NCBI GenBank assembly: GCA_028718045.1
Contig: JAQUMQ010000057.1
Coordinates: forward strand, 1-7,989
Source of the DNA: Actinomycetota bacterium
Lineage (GTDB): Bacteria > Actinomycetota > Humimicrobiia > Humimicrobiales > Humimicrobiaceae
Length of the DNA: 7,989 bases
Reading direction: 5' to 3'
The notes under the pieces are model-generated. The model saw only the letters and a program-made list of their open reading frames with translations, was not told where the DNA came from and did no database searches. The stretch's first letter is position 1, and every line of letters starts with the position of its first letter. This document shows, piece after piece, positions 1 to 6,798 of the stretch. The position numbers and the translations under genes are program-made.

Positions 1-915
1 ACGTTTCACCGAAGTGCGACCGGAGCATGCGAAATGGATTTATTTCCAAAGCCATCGTTTATTTTTTCAAGCAATCTTGCTTGTGACGCAGCATGTTGTT
101 CTTTTCAAAGTTTTTCCAGAAAATATGGCATCGAAAAAAATTTTTATCTTATAAATGTTCCTTATGAAAATGACAAAGCGTCTTTAAATTATCTGTCAAA
201 GCAGCTTGAGCATATTTTTTACGACATTTCAAAAAAGTTAAACAAAAAACCAGATATCGAAAGTCTTAAAAAAGCTATAGTTTATTCAAACGAATTCAGA
301 AAACTTGCGATAGAAGTAAATGACATAAGGAAGCACTTGTTTGACTATCCCCAATATTTTAACGGTTTAAATTTCATTCTTCCGTTTTTTGGTTTGTGCG
401 GAACAATGGAAAATATAAAATTATATGAAATAATAAGAAACGAACTTAAGGAGAAATTATTAAAACAGGATAAAGATAAAAAAATGAAGAAGGTATTGTG
501 GATGCATTTGAAGCCATATTACAAAAATGAGATATTTAATATTCTCGAAAACAATAACTGCAGAATCGTTTTAGAAGAAACTTCCAACATTTTCTGGGAC
601 GAGCTTGATCCCGAAAAACCCTTCGAAAGCCTTGCGTGTAAAATGCTGTCAAATCCGTTAAGAGGAGATGGCAGAAACAGATTGAGCGCAATGCATCGTC
701 TGGCTGATTCATATGATATTGACGGAATCATAATGTTTTCACATTGGGGATGCCGTCAAAGCAACGGTTTGTCAAGAATCGTTAAGGATTCATTTAACAA
801 GCAGGGAATTCCTGTTCTTGTTTTGGATGGGGACTGCGTGGACACTAAAAACTATCCTGCGGGTCAGATCAAAACAAGAGTCGAGGGATTCACGGAAATA
901 CTTAATTCCATATAA
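1..915 (+). CDS. 2-hydroxyacyl-CoA dehydratase D-component subunit (HgdB/BcrB-like), 5' truncated by window edge
   Basis: This is the C-terminal 304 codons of a 2-hydroxyacyl-CoA dehydratase subunit. The family carries an iron-sulfur cluster and, once activated by one electron, removes water from substrates such as 2-hydroxyglutaryl-CoA or lactoyl-CoA; relatives reduce benzoyl-CoA. The frame is open to base 1, and residues before the first ATG (codon 12) already fit the family (RSATGACEMDLFPKPSF, compare the usual R..IG..E.G..PKPD), so the true start lies upstream and ATG 34 is internal. Family members are about 370-430 residues, so roughly 70-130 are missing. Visible landmarks are the Cys-rich segment NLACDAACC, the late HWGCRQ motif, DGDCVD and GQIKTRVEGF near the C terminus. 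The activator gene follows on the same strand. Substrate cannot be told from sequence, and a benzoyl-CoA reductase-type subunit is the main alternative. Family assignment is strong. Confidence 0.88.
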   Translation, partial: TFHRSATGACEMDLFPKPSFIFSSNLACDAACCSFQSFSRKYGIEKNFYLINVPYENDKASLNYLSKQLEHIFYDISKKLNKKPDIESLKKAIVYSNEFRKLAIEVNDIRKHLFDYPQYFNGLNFILPFFGLCGTMENIKLYEIIRNELKEKLLKQDKDKKMKKVLWMHLKPYYKNEIFNILENNNCRIVLEETSNIFWDELDPEKPFESLACKMLSNPLRGDGRNRLSAMHRLADSYDIDGIIMFSHWGCRQSNGLSRIVKDSFNKQGIPVLVLDGDCVDTKNYPAGQIKTRVEGFTEILNSI

Positions 916-1054
916 ATTTTATATAATGAAACTTAAAAAAAATATATCGATTTTCTTTGGCTGGAAATCGGTTCGCTATCAAATATTTAAAAACCGGACA
1001 GTCTTTTTAATAAAATTATTCAATAAAAAATTGTTTTGATTTTAGGAGTTTGAG
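916..1054 (+). other. Spacer between dehydratase subunit and activator
   Basis: This 139-nt gap holds an imperfect hairpin: CGATTT at 948-953 pairs with AAATCG at 965-970 across an 11-nt loop, extendable by a G-U and an A-U pair. No T-run follows, so it does not look like a terminator. An ATG at 926 opens a 37-codon reading frame ending at 1039, just before the activator, but it has no Shine-Dalgarno and no recognisable motif. The spacer is long for genes whose products act together, so a processing site or weak internal promoter is possible; neither is shown. Confidence 0.35.
1044..1048 (+). promoter_or_regulatory. Shine-Dalgarno of the activator gene
   Basis: AGGAG lies 6 nt before the ATG at 1055. 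It fixes that start and shows the gene is translated independently despite the long spacer. Confidence 0.8.
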
Positions 1055-1840
1055 ATGTATACATGCGGAATTGACATCGGTTCGGTATCGACAGAAGCAC
1101 TGATTCTTGATATTGATGAAAATAAAAACTATAAGATTCTTTCCTATATAGTCAATAAAACAGGATCGAATAGTAAAACTGCCGCTCTTGAATCATTTAA
1201 CAATGCGCTTGCCGGTGCAAAAATAAACAAAGATGAAATCGATTCTATCGTTGCCACGGGATATGGAAGAGTAAATGTCGAATTTGCAAACAAAAATATT
1301 ACCGAGATCACATGCCATGCAAGCGGAGTTACTTTAATATTTCCTGATACTGCCACCATAATTGATATAGGCGGACAAGATTCGAAAATAATTAAGATAG
1401 ATAAAATTACAAAAAAACCGATAGATTTTTTAATGAATGATAAATGTGCCGCAGGAACAGGAAAATTTCTCGAAGTTATGGCAAAAACTCTTGAAATCAA
1501 CCTTGAAAACTTTGGAGAAATTTTTTTGAACACCAAAGACAAAGTTGACATAACATCAACATGTACCGTATTTGCAGAATCCGAGATAGTTTCTTTGATT
1601 GGTCAAGGAATTCCTAAAGAAAGAATCATAAAAGGATTGATTTATTCCATTGCCGACAGAATAATTTCGATGGTTTCGAGAATCGGTTTGGAAAAACCTG
1701 TTTGCCTTACCGGAGGAGTCGCAAAAAATTCAGGTATTTCCAATGCAATCGAAGAAAAACTGGCAGTCAAACTTTGCATACCTTTTGAACCTCAGATAAC
1801 GGGAGCTTTGGGCGCAGCTTATCTCGCTTCAAAAATCTAG
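1055..1840 (+). CDS. 2-hydroxyacyl-CoA dehydratase activator ATPase (component A, HgdC-like; BadF/BadG/BcrA/BcrD family)
   Basis: This 261-residue protein matches the single-subunit activators of about 260 residues. They are homodimeric ASKHA-fold ATPases with one [4Fe-4S] cluster held between the two subunits; ATP binding and hydrolysis drive a low-potential electron from ferredoxin or flavodoxin into the dehydratase. The phosphate-1 loop is GIDIGSVSTE (residues 5-14). A second nucleotide motif is IIDIGGQDSK (102-111), and the adenosine-site motif is CLTGGVAKN (from about 216). The cluster ligands are C131 in NDKCAAGTGKF and C170 in STCTVFAESE. Their 39-residue separation matches the ligand spacing of the Acidaminococcus enzyme as I recall it. 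The C terminus GALGAAYLA is typical. The gene follows the dehydratase subunit. The longer multidomain activators are excluded by length. No key residue is missing. Cytoplasmic; the holoprotein is expected to be very oxygen sensitive. Confidence 0.94.
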   Translation: MYTCGIDIGSVSTEALILDIDENKNYKILSYIVNKTGSNSKTAALESFNNALAGAKINKDEIDSIVATGYGRVNVEFANKNITEITCHASGVTLIFPDTATIIDIGGQDSKIIKIDKITKKPIDFLMNDKCAAGTGKFLEVMAKTLEINLENFGEIFLNTKDKVDITSTCTVFAESEIVSLIGQGIPKERIIKGLIYSIADRIISMVSRIGLEKPVCLTGGVAKNSGISNAIEEKLAVKLCIPFEPQITGALGAAYLASKI

Positions 1841-2071
1841 CTGTTTTTAAATTCTTGCATGATTGTTTTATGATTATTTTATTAAAAATTTCATCGATGT
1901 TTTTCTGTGATCGGCAATTTCATTTAATTTTTGAATTGTTTGTTTATTGAAGGAATTTATCTTTTTATGCAAATTTTCTTGTTTATAATCAATCGCTATT
2001 CACATTGCTGTTGATTGGCATGCACATTATATGTATTCATATCAAAATACATGCAAATTTATGTCAGCAGC

Positions 2072-2100
2072 TTTATTTATTAAATAAAAAAGTTTATAAT
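2072..2100 (+). promoter_or_regulatory. ychF: Possible sigma-70-type promoter for ychF
   Basis: A perfect -10 hexamer TATAAT (2095-2100) sits 17 nt after TTTATT (2072-2077), a weak -35 matching TTGACA at only three positions. Transcription would begin near 2107, about 35 nt before the ychF ATG. The -10 is good, but such hexamers arise easily in AT-rich sequence. Another TATAAT at 1984-1989 lacks any reasonable -35. Confidence 0.3.
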
Positions 2101-2121
2101 CTCTTACTTCGTAAAAAAACT

Positions 2122-2139
2122 TTATTTTTTAAAAAATAA
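2122..2139. repeat. 18-bp perfect AT palindrome abutting the ychF start
   Basis: TTATTTTTT is followed directly by AAAAAATAA, a perfect inverted repeat with no spacer, ending 2 nt before the ATG at 2142. It occupies the position of the ribosome binding site, and no GGAG-like element is present. It could be a DNA-binding dyad, a weak mRNA hairpin or a by-product of A/T tracts. Confidence 0.5.
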
Positions 2140-2141
2140 GA

Positions 2142-3242
2142 ATGAAACTTGGAATAATAGGCTTAACCAATACAGGCAAGACTACACTTTTTAACGCACT
2201 GACAAAAGTCGGCGCATCTACTTCCACATATCTTTTTTCGACAGCCAAGCCTAATATAGGAGTGGTTGCCGTTCCTGACGAAAGACTGGACAAGCTGTCT
2301 GAAATATTTAAACCTAAAAAAACGACTCCTGCGTACGTTGAATTTGTTGATATTGCCGGACTTACTAAAGGCTCGGGGAAAAGCGAAGGTATCGGAAATA
2401 AATTCCTTACATATATCCGCGAAGTTGATGCTCTTATACATGTCGTAAGATGTTTTACCGACGAAAATATAGCTTATGAGGAAAAAGACATAAACCCGAT
2501 AAGGGATATTCAAACCATAAATTTTGAGCTGATAATTTCCGATCTTGAGTTGGTAGAAAAAAGGATGGAATCGATCGGCAAAAAAACAAGAAATATCGAG
2601 CCTGGAGAAAAATTTGAAGCAGAAATTTTAAAAAGGATAAAGACGGGACTCGAAGAAGAAATACCTGCGAGAAACTTAAGCCTGGACGAAAGCGAAATCA
2701 AGCAAATAAAATCTCTGGGCCTCCTTACCTTGAAACCAGTCATATATTGCGCAAATATTTCCGAAAAAGATTTGGCTGCGAAAAGCCAGGATTTTGAGCT
2801 TGTCATAAAAATCAAAGATTATGCAAAAAAAGAAAATTCCGAAGTAATTTCGGTTTGCGCAAAAATCGAAGAAGAAATTTCTCAACTAAATCCTGAAGAT
2901 AAAGAAGTTTTCATGAATGAAATGAAAATCAGTGAGTTAAGCATCAACAAGCTTGTAAGAGCTTCGTATAGCTTACTGGGATATATAAGCTTTTTGACTG
3001 CCGGTCCCGATGAGGTGCGTGCCTGGACTATAAAAAAAGGCGATAAAGCTCCCGCAGCTGCCGGCAAGATACACTCGGACATCGAAAGAGGATTCATAAG
3101 AGCCGAAATCGTTGCATTTTCCGATTTTATGGATGCAGGCGGTTCTTTTGCAAAAGCAAAACAAAAAGGTCTTCTTAGATCAGAAGGCAAAGAATACGTT
3201 GTCGAAGACGGAAATATCATAGAATTCAGATTTAACGTTTAG
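2142..3242 (+). CDS. ychF: Redox-regulated ATPase YchF (Obg-like ATPase OLA1 family)
   Basis: This 366-residue protein aligns along its length with YchF (363 residues in E. coli). YchF is a TRAFAC P-loop protein that prefers ATP, associates with ribosomes and is linked to stress responses. G1 is GLTNTGKTT (residues 7-15), G3 is DIAG (70-73) within VEFVDIAGLTKG, and the base-recognition motif is N205-x-x-E208, the NxxE form that marks ATP-preferring YchF rather than NKxD of GTPases. The segment GIGNKFLTYIRE (83-94) is the family signature. Residues about 110-190 form the helical insertion. The C-terminal TGS domain is about 283-366, with VRAWTIKKGDKAPAAAGKIH and FIRAEIV, ending EFRFNV. Unlike the common GLPNVGKST and FCTIEPN, this copy has T9, T11, T14 and STAKPN. 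The start agrees with homologues; no clear Shine-Dalgarno is visible. It stands alone, converging on the fusion gene. Confidence 0.95.
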   Translation: MKLGIIGLTNTGKTTLFNALTKVGASTSTYLFSTAKPNIGVVAVPDERLDKLSEIFKPKKTTPAYVEFVDIAGLTKGSGKSEGIGNKFLTYIREVDALIHVVRCFTDENIAYEEKDINPIRDIQTINFELIISDLELVEKRMESIGKKTRNIEPGEKFEAEILKRIKTGLEEEIPARNLSLDESEIKQIKSLGLLTLKPVIYCANISEKDLAAKSQDFELVIKIKDYAKKENSEVISVCAKIEEEISQLNPEDKEVFMNEMKISELSINKLVRASYSLLGYISFLTAGPDEVRAWTIKKGDKAPAAAGKIHSDIERGFIRAEIVAFSDFMDAGGSFAKAKQKGLLRSEGKEYVVEDGNIIEFRFNV

Positions 3243-3250
3243 ATCAAATA

Positions 3251-3306
3251 TCCAATCCATATCCTTTTGATTATCCTTTTAATTGGAAACGACCTTTATT
3301 TTTTTA
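3251..3306 (+). terminator. Weak candidate intrinsic terminator after ychF
   Basis: TCCAAT (3251-3256) and ATTGGA (3282-3287) are perfect inverted repeats around a 25-nt loop, followed by a T-rich tract near 3296-3306. The stem is short and the loop long, so this is weak. The 102-nt convergent gap must end both transcripts, and I see no better structure in it. ATCCTTTT is directly repeated inside the loop, at 3261-3268 and 3273-3280. Confidence 0.22.
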
Positions 3307-3344
3307 TCGAATGCTTTCTTTTATTGCCGTCATTTCCTTAAGTA

Positions 3345-5978
3345 TTAATTTATTTTAAAAAAAACTGAGGTCAGCAAATTTTTGGCTTGCAATATTTCGT
3401 CTTCATCATTTTTTATTTTTCCGTCAAGTTTTAAAAGTATCAGCTTTTCCAAGGCTTTTCCTATTTCCGAACCACGCCTGAATCCCAGTTTCATCAGCGT
3501 ATCTCCATTTATAGATAGTTTGACATCTTTTAGATTTTGTACGTAATTTGATATATTTTGCATTATGTTGCTTCCGTAACTATAAAGAATTACCTGAAGT
3601 TCGGCGGGAACGTTTTTCAAAGTCAAATAAAGCTCGGAATTATTTAAAATACGTCCTCTTAGTTTTTCCACCGTATTTTTCTTCATCTTTACGGAGCTCA
3701 GTATTATTTCCGTATCTTTCTTGCGAACTTTCATTTCGCTGCACCACCTTATTATTTCGTTTTCATCAAAATCACATAGCAGCATACAAAAAACAAGTCT
3801 CCATCTCTTCAAACATTCACCGTAAAATTTTTTAATCTTTTCATATCCCGATAAAACTTTTATTAATTTGTTTTCGAATCTCGTATCTATTTTTACATGA
3901 ATGTTTATTTTCTCAAGAGCACCTAATTCATAAAGTCTTTTTAGCGGTTTGCCGGGTGATTCTTCTTCGAATATTGCAATAAGTTCATCCCTTATCCGCA
4001 CGCCTGTCAGTTTTGATATTATCTCCATTCTGATTGCATTTCTAATGAGATTTTCCGTTGCAATATCGATTTTAAACGCAAACCTTTGTTCAAACCTTAC
4101 GGCTCTGAAAATTCTGGTTGGATCTTCCACAAAACTTAATTTATGCATGACTTTGATTTTTTTGTTTGTCAGATCTTTTCTGCCTCCGAAAAAATCAAGC
4201 AGGGTCATATAATTATCCTTGTTTAATGAAACAGCCATCGAATTTATGGTAAAATCCCTTCTGTATAAATCCTGTTTTATACTTGCTTGTTCAATATCTG
4301 GCAATGCCGCCGGCTTTTCATAATACTCTATTCTTGCAGTAGCAACATCGATATGTCTTTTATTTTCAAGAACAATCACGCTTGTTTTAAACTTTCTGTG
4401 AGTCCATACTTTTGCGTTTATCTTGTCGGCAAGCTTGTTTGAGAAATTTATACCATCGCCTTCGATAACGATGTCTATATCAAAATTTTGTTTATTTAAT
4501 AAAATATCCCTGACTACTCCTCCCACCAGATAAACCTTGTATTTAAGTTCTTTTGCAAGGTTGGATACTGCCATGAGTACGTCTTTTATCGATTCAGGAA
4601 ACAATTTCCTTATTCTTTCTTTGATGTTTACCTTAAAATAATCAGGCTTTTCTTCCAAAATACCTATTTCCGGCAAGTCCTGTACTTCTTTATAATTCAA
4701 TGATCTAAGTAAATCTTTTCTTGTAATTATCCCGATAATTTTGTTTTTTGAAACGATGGGAATCCTTCCTATTCCGTTTTCTATCATGAGCCTTTGTATC
4801 TCTTCCAGTGTTGTGTCCGGAGTCGCAGTAATAATTTCTCCTGATTTAAATCCTTTTACAGGAGCATGAGACAAGCCATGTTTTATTGCTTTGTCGATAT
4901 CTTTTCTTGTTATTATGCCTGTTAAAATTCCGTCCGAGTTGACGATTGGTATTCCTGAGTGTCCGTATTTTTTTAGAAGATCGCTTGCATGCTCTATGCT
5001 TTTGTTTTCTTCTATGAGTTTAACGGGAAAAGTCATTATATTTCTTGAAAGTACCGGTCTTTTTATATTTTTCTTTAAAGAATCGACAAGAACCTTTTCC
5101 ACCTTGCCAAAATCGATATCTTTAACAACAGACGAAGCTGCAAGCTTATGACCTCCGCCACCGAGGGGAAGCAGGATCTTCGAGACATCGACATCGATAT
5201 CATCGCTTCTCCCAACTATATATACCTTTTCTTTCATTTTTACCCAGCAAAAAATTATATCCGATTCCTCAACCAATGCCAGTTTGCGTGTAAGAACCGA
5301 CAGACCTTCCACATAAATGTCTGAAATAGTTTTCGAAAGTAAGATTTCCTTTCCGTTTACTCTTATTTTCCATGAATTAAATATTAGCTTTTCGAGTAAA
5401 ACATGTTGATCTTCCGATAAAGCCAGATTTAAAAACTTGGAAACGACAAATAAATTAGCCCCCTTTTTCAACAAAAAAGAACCTGCATCGAGATCGGCAA
5501 AAGAAGTGTTGGGATAAGTGAAATTTCCGGTATCCTCACAAATTCCCAGCAAAAAAAGCGTCGCTTCGAATTGATTTATGTTTATTTTTCTTTTAATTAT
5601 TTCTTGGATAATTATCGTTGTTGTCGAGCCAACTTTCTTAAAGTAATTTTTGCTTGTTCTTATGTCTTCCCTGCTTCTTTGATGATGGTCTATCGTTATG
5701 ATTTCTGTTTCGGCACTTGTTATTAGTTTTTGGATCTGGCCAATCCTGCCTGGAATTCTTGTATCAATCATAATTACCTTTTTTATGCTACCCAAATCAA
5801 TATCCGAAATTTCTTTAAACACAGGTAGATCATCCTCGTGCAAAACCATAAATTCCCTTACATTTTGATTTAAAGAGGAAGGCAATAATATTTCCGCAGA
5901 AGGAAATATTTTTTTTGCAGCAACCATGCCCGCAAATGAATCAAAATCGGATGCTAAATGAGTTACTATTATCTCCAT
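3345..5978 (-). CDS. DHH phosphoesterase / CBS pair / tRNA nucleotidyltransferase (poly(A) polymerase family) fusion protein
   Basis: This 877-residue cytoplasmic protein joins three modules. Residues about 1-305 are a DHH/DHHA1 phosphoesterase with the metal-ligand motifs intact: D11 and D13 in ASDFDS, D72 in IDTR, D97-H98-H99, D149 in GICEDTGNFTY, and GGGGH at 273-277. DHH enzymes cleave short oligoribonucleotides or cyclic dinucleotides. Residues about 310-430 are two CBS repeats, an adenine-nucleotide sensing fold (IMTFPVKLI and GIITRKDI; EIITATPDT and GIITRKDLL). Residues about 455-877 are a class II nucleotidyltransferase: GGVVRD (486-491), catalytic D500 and D502, RRDFTINSMA (573-582), DFFGGRKDL (595-603) and EDPTR (618-622), then a helical RNA-binding tail with INGDTLMKLGF (823-833). 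The last module may add CCA, add only the final A, or polyadenylate; motifs do not decide this. Long forms of this kind occur in several phyla. The start fits homologues, though only a weak GGTA-like site precedes it. The nitroreductase gene lies 87 nt upstream. Confidence 0.93.
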   Translation of the reverse strand: MEIIVTHLASDFDSFAGMVAAKKIFPSAEILLPSSLNQNVREFMVLHEDDLPVFKEISDIDLGSIKKVIMIDTRIPGRIGQIQKLITSAETEIITIDHHQRSREDIRTSKNYFKKVGSTTTIIIQEIIKRKININQFEATLFLLGICEDTGNFTYPNTSFADLDAGSFLLKKGANLFVVSKFLNLALSEDQHVLLEKLIFNSWKIRVNGKEILLSKTISDIYVEGLSVLTRKLALVEESDIIFCWVKMKEKVYIVGRSDDIDVDVSKILLPLGGGGHKLAASSVVKDIDFGKVEKVLVDSLKKNIKRPVLSRNIMTFPVKLIEENKSIEHASDLLKKYGHSGIPIVNSDGILTGIITRKDIDKAIKHGLSHAPVKGFKSGEIITATPDTTLEEIQRLMIENGIGRIPIVSKNKIIGIITRKDLLRSLNYKEVQDLPEIGILEEKPDYFKVNIKERIRKLFPESIKDVLMAVSNLAKELKYKVYLVGGVVRDILLNKQNFDIDIVIEGDGINFSNKLADKINAKVWTHRKFKTSVIVLENKRHIDVATARIEYYEKPAALPDIEQASIKQDLYRRDFTINSMAVSLNKDNYMTLLDFFGGRKDLTNKKIKVMHKLSFVEDPTRIFRAVRFEQRFAFKIDIATENLIRNAIRMEIISKLTGVRIRDELIAIFEEESPGKPLKRLYELGALEKINIHVKIDTRFENKLIKVLSGYEKIKKFYGECLKRWRLVFCMLLCDFDENEIIRWCSEMKVRKKDTEIILSSVKMKKNTVEKLRGRILNNSELYLTLKNVPAELQVILYSYGSNIMQNISNYVQNLKDVKLSINGDTLMKLGFRRGSEIGKALEKLILLKLDGKIKNDEDEILQAKNLLTSVFFKIN

Positions 5979-5995
5979 GTTTACATTACCAAAAT

Positions 5996-6027
5996 AAATA
6001 TTTTTTTATTCTATGTGAAAAATATTT
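5996..6027 (-). other. AT-only inverted repeat between nitroreductase and fusion gene
   Basis: AAATATTTTT (5996-6005) and AAAAATATTT (6018-6027) form a perfect 10-bp stem around a 12-nt loop in the 87-nt gap between the two minus-strand genes. It contains only A-T pairs and lacks a distinct T-run beyond the stem, so termination is doubtful. It could slow polymerase, be a processing site or be a chance product of A/T tracts. Confidence 0.35.
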
Positions 6028-6065
6028 TGCATTTTTCCTTTACGATTTGACTTAATCTTTCCGGC

Positions 6066-6593
6066 TTAATATGTGTTATACGACACTATTTCTTCAATGG
6101 GTTTTCTGCTCCTTTCTCTGCCCTGTTCGTCTGGATAACCAAGAGGAGTAACAGCAACAACTCTTACGTTTTCAGGTACTCCTATTACTTTTTTTACGGC
6201 TTTTTCATCAAACGCTCCGATCCAGCAAGTTCCCAACCCTTGTTCGGTAGCCGCAAGTACCAAATGCTCCAGCGAAATCCCTATATCGACAGGATAGCTA
6301 TTGAGATATCCTCCCATGGTACCATATGCTTCCTCCTCTTTTGCGCATGCGACTATTGCAATAGGAGCTTCGCAAATAAACGTTTGATTTCTGCATGCAG
6401 CCGCAAGGTTTTTCATTGTTTCTTTGTCAATAACGATAACGAGTTTCCATGGTTGAAGATTTTTTGCCGAAGGGGCTTTCCTGAAAGCCTCGAGCACATA
6501 ATCAATTTTTTCTTTTTCGACTTTGATATTCCTGTAAGACCTTATACTTCTTCTTTTTTCGACGATCTCAAGAAAATTCTTAAAATTATCCAT
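6066..6593 (-). CDS. Nitroreductase family flavoprotein
   Basis: This 175-residue protein belongs to the short nitroreductase-like FMN oxidoreductases, which are normally homodimers using NAD(P)H or another donor to reduce varied acceptors. The FMN-phosphate motif RRSIRSY is at residues 14-20, followed by APSAKNLQPW (40-49), where the usual residue is often R or G in place of K44. DIGISLEHLVLAA (103-115) is the dimer-interface helix, and GLGTCWIGAF (119-128) and the late RKPIEEIV (163-170) are also typical. The natural substrate cannot be predicted: family members act on nitroaromatics, quinones, flavins, bile acids and other compounds. BluB, a longer relative making dimethylbenzimidazole, is less likely given the length. 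The start is set by a strong Shine-Dalgarno. A GC-rich structured element lies 175-350 nt upstream on the same strand and could act as its leader. Confidence 0.92.
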   Translation of the reverse strand: MDNFKNFLEIVEKRRSIRSYRNIKVEKEKIDYVLEAFRKAPSAKNLQPWKLVIVIDKETMKNLAAACRNQTFICEAPIAIVACAKEEEAYGTMGGYLNSYPVDIGISLEHLVLAATEQGLGTCWIGAFDEKAVKKVIGVPENVRVVAVTPLGYPDEQGRERSRKPIEEIVSYNTY

Positions 6594-6768
6594 CTTTATT
6601 TCTCCTTCTTTTAAATTATCGATTAAATTTATAATTTTTTATCGCTTTTAAAGCCTTTGCCGATCATCATATTTACGAAATTTTTTCAATGACTATAAAT
6701 TCAAATTTTAAAAAAACATGCTAGCTTTATTTTATCAACATATGAAAATTTTTAAAAACAAGAAACAT
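6594..6768. other. AT-rich leader region upstream of the nitroreductase
   Basis: About 175 nt with no convincing gene, 21% G+C by hand count over 6601-6770. Apart from the Shine-Dalgarno I see only A/T tracts and a short palindrome TTTTTAAAAA. No promoter with both hexamers could be identified on the minus strand, so the nitroreductase transcript may begin further up, within or beyond the GC-rich island. Confidence 0.4.
6602..6608 (-). promoter_or_regulatory. Shine-Dalgarno of the nitroreductase gene
   Basis: Read on the minus strand, GAAGGAG ends 8 nt before the ATG at 6593. It is the strongest ribosome binding site in the window and fixes the start. Confidence 0.85.
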
Positions 6769-6798
6769 TTCTGAATGGGGGTCCCGATGTTCTCAGAA
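6769..6798 (-). terminator. Terminator-like hairpin at the end of the GC-rich island
   Basis: Read on the minus strand, TTCTGA (6798-6793) pairs with TCAGAA (6774-6769). Inside, AT pairs with AT and GGG with CCC, with small bulges. A T-rich stretch (ATGTTTCTTGTTTTT) follows. This resembles an intrinsic terminator of a transcript running through 6940 to about 6753. On the plus strand the same hairpin is followed by TACTTCTTTTTC, so it could act in both directions. The bulges and interrupted T-run lower confidence. Confidence 0.42.

Larger units (their letters stand above)
1841..2141. other. AT-rich intergenic region upstream of ychF, with repeats
   Basis: This 301-nt stretch has no convincing gene. 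It contains three near-identical 9-mers: ATGCAAATT at 1967-1975, ATGCACATT at 2020-2028 and ATGCAAATT at 2051-2059. An inverted pair ATGTATT (2031-2037) / AATACAT (2046-2052) lies between the last two. Perfect TATAAT hexamers occur at 1984-1989 and 2095-2100, and an 18-bp AT palindrome touches the ychF start. No clear intrinsic terminator follows the activator stop codon. The repeats may be operator sites, but chance is a real alternative in DNA this AT-rich. Confidence 0.4.

Noticed and set aside
926..1039. 37-codon reading frame between dehydratase subunit and activator as a small gene.
   Set aside because: No Shine-Dalgarno, no recognisable motif, and its composition is what an AT-rich spacer would give by chance. 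Mentioned only within the spacer entry.
1144..1551. Minus-strand open frame of 135 codons inside the activator gene.
   Set aside because: It is the antisense shadow of a well-supported gene and shows no family resemblance.
1881..1938. Short dyads after the activator gene (CATCGATG at 1892-1899; CAATT/AATTG at 1915-1938) as a terminator.
   Set aside because: Stems are at most five AT-rich pairs and no proper T-run follows.
3548..5151. Several plus-strand open frames of 86-95 codons inside the fusion gene.
   Set aside because: All lie antisense to the DHH-CBS-nucleotidyltransferase gene, whose domains are intact; no ribosome sites or recognisable products.
6240..6614. Plus-strand open frame of 124 codons over the nitroreductase.
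   Set aside because: Antisense shadow; the nitroreductase has motifs and a strong Shine-Dalgarno, this frame has neither.
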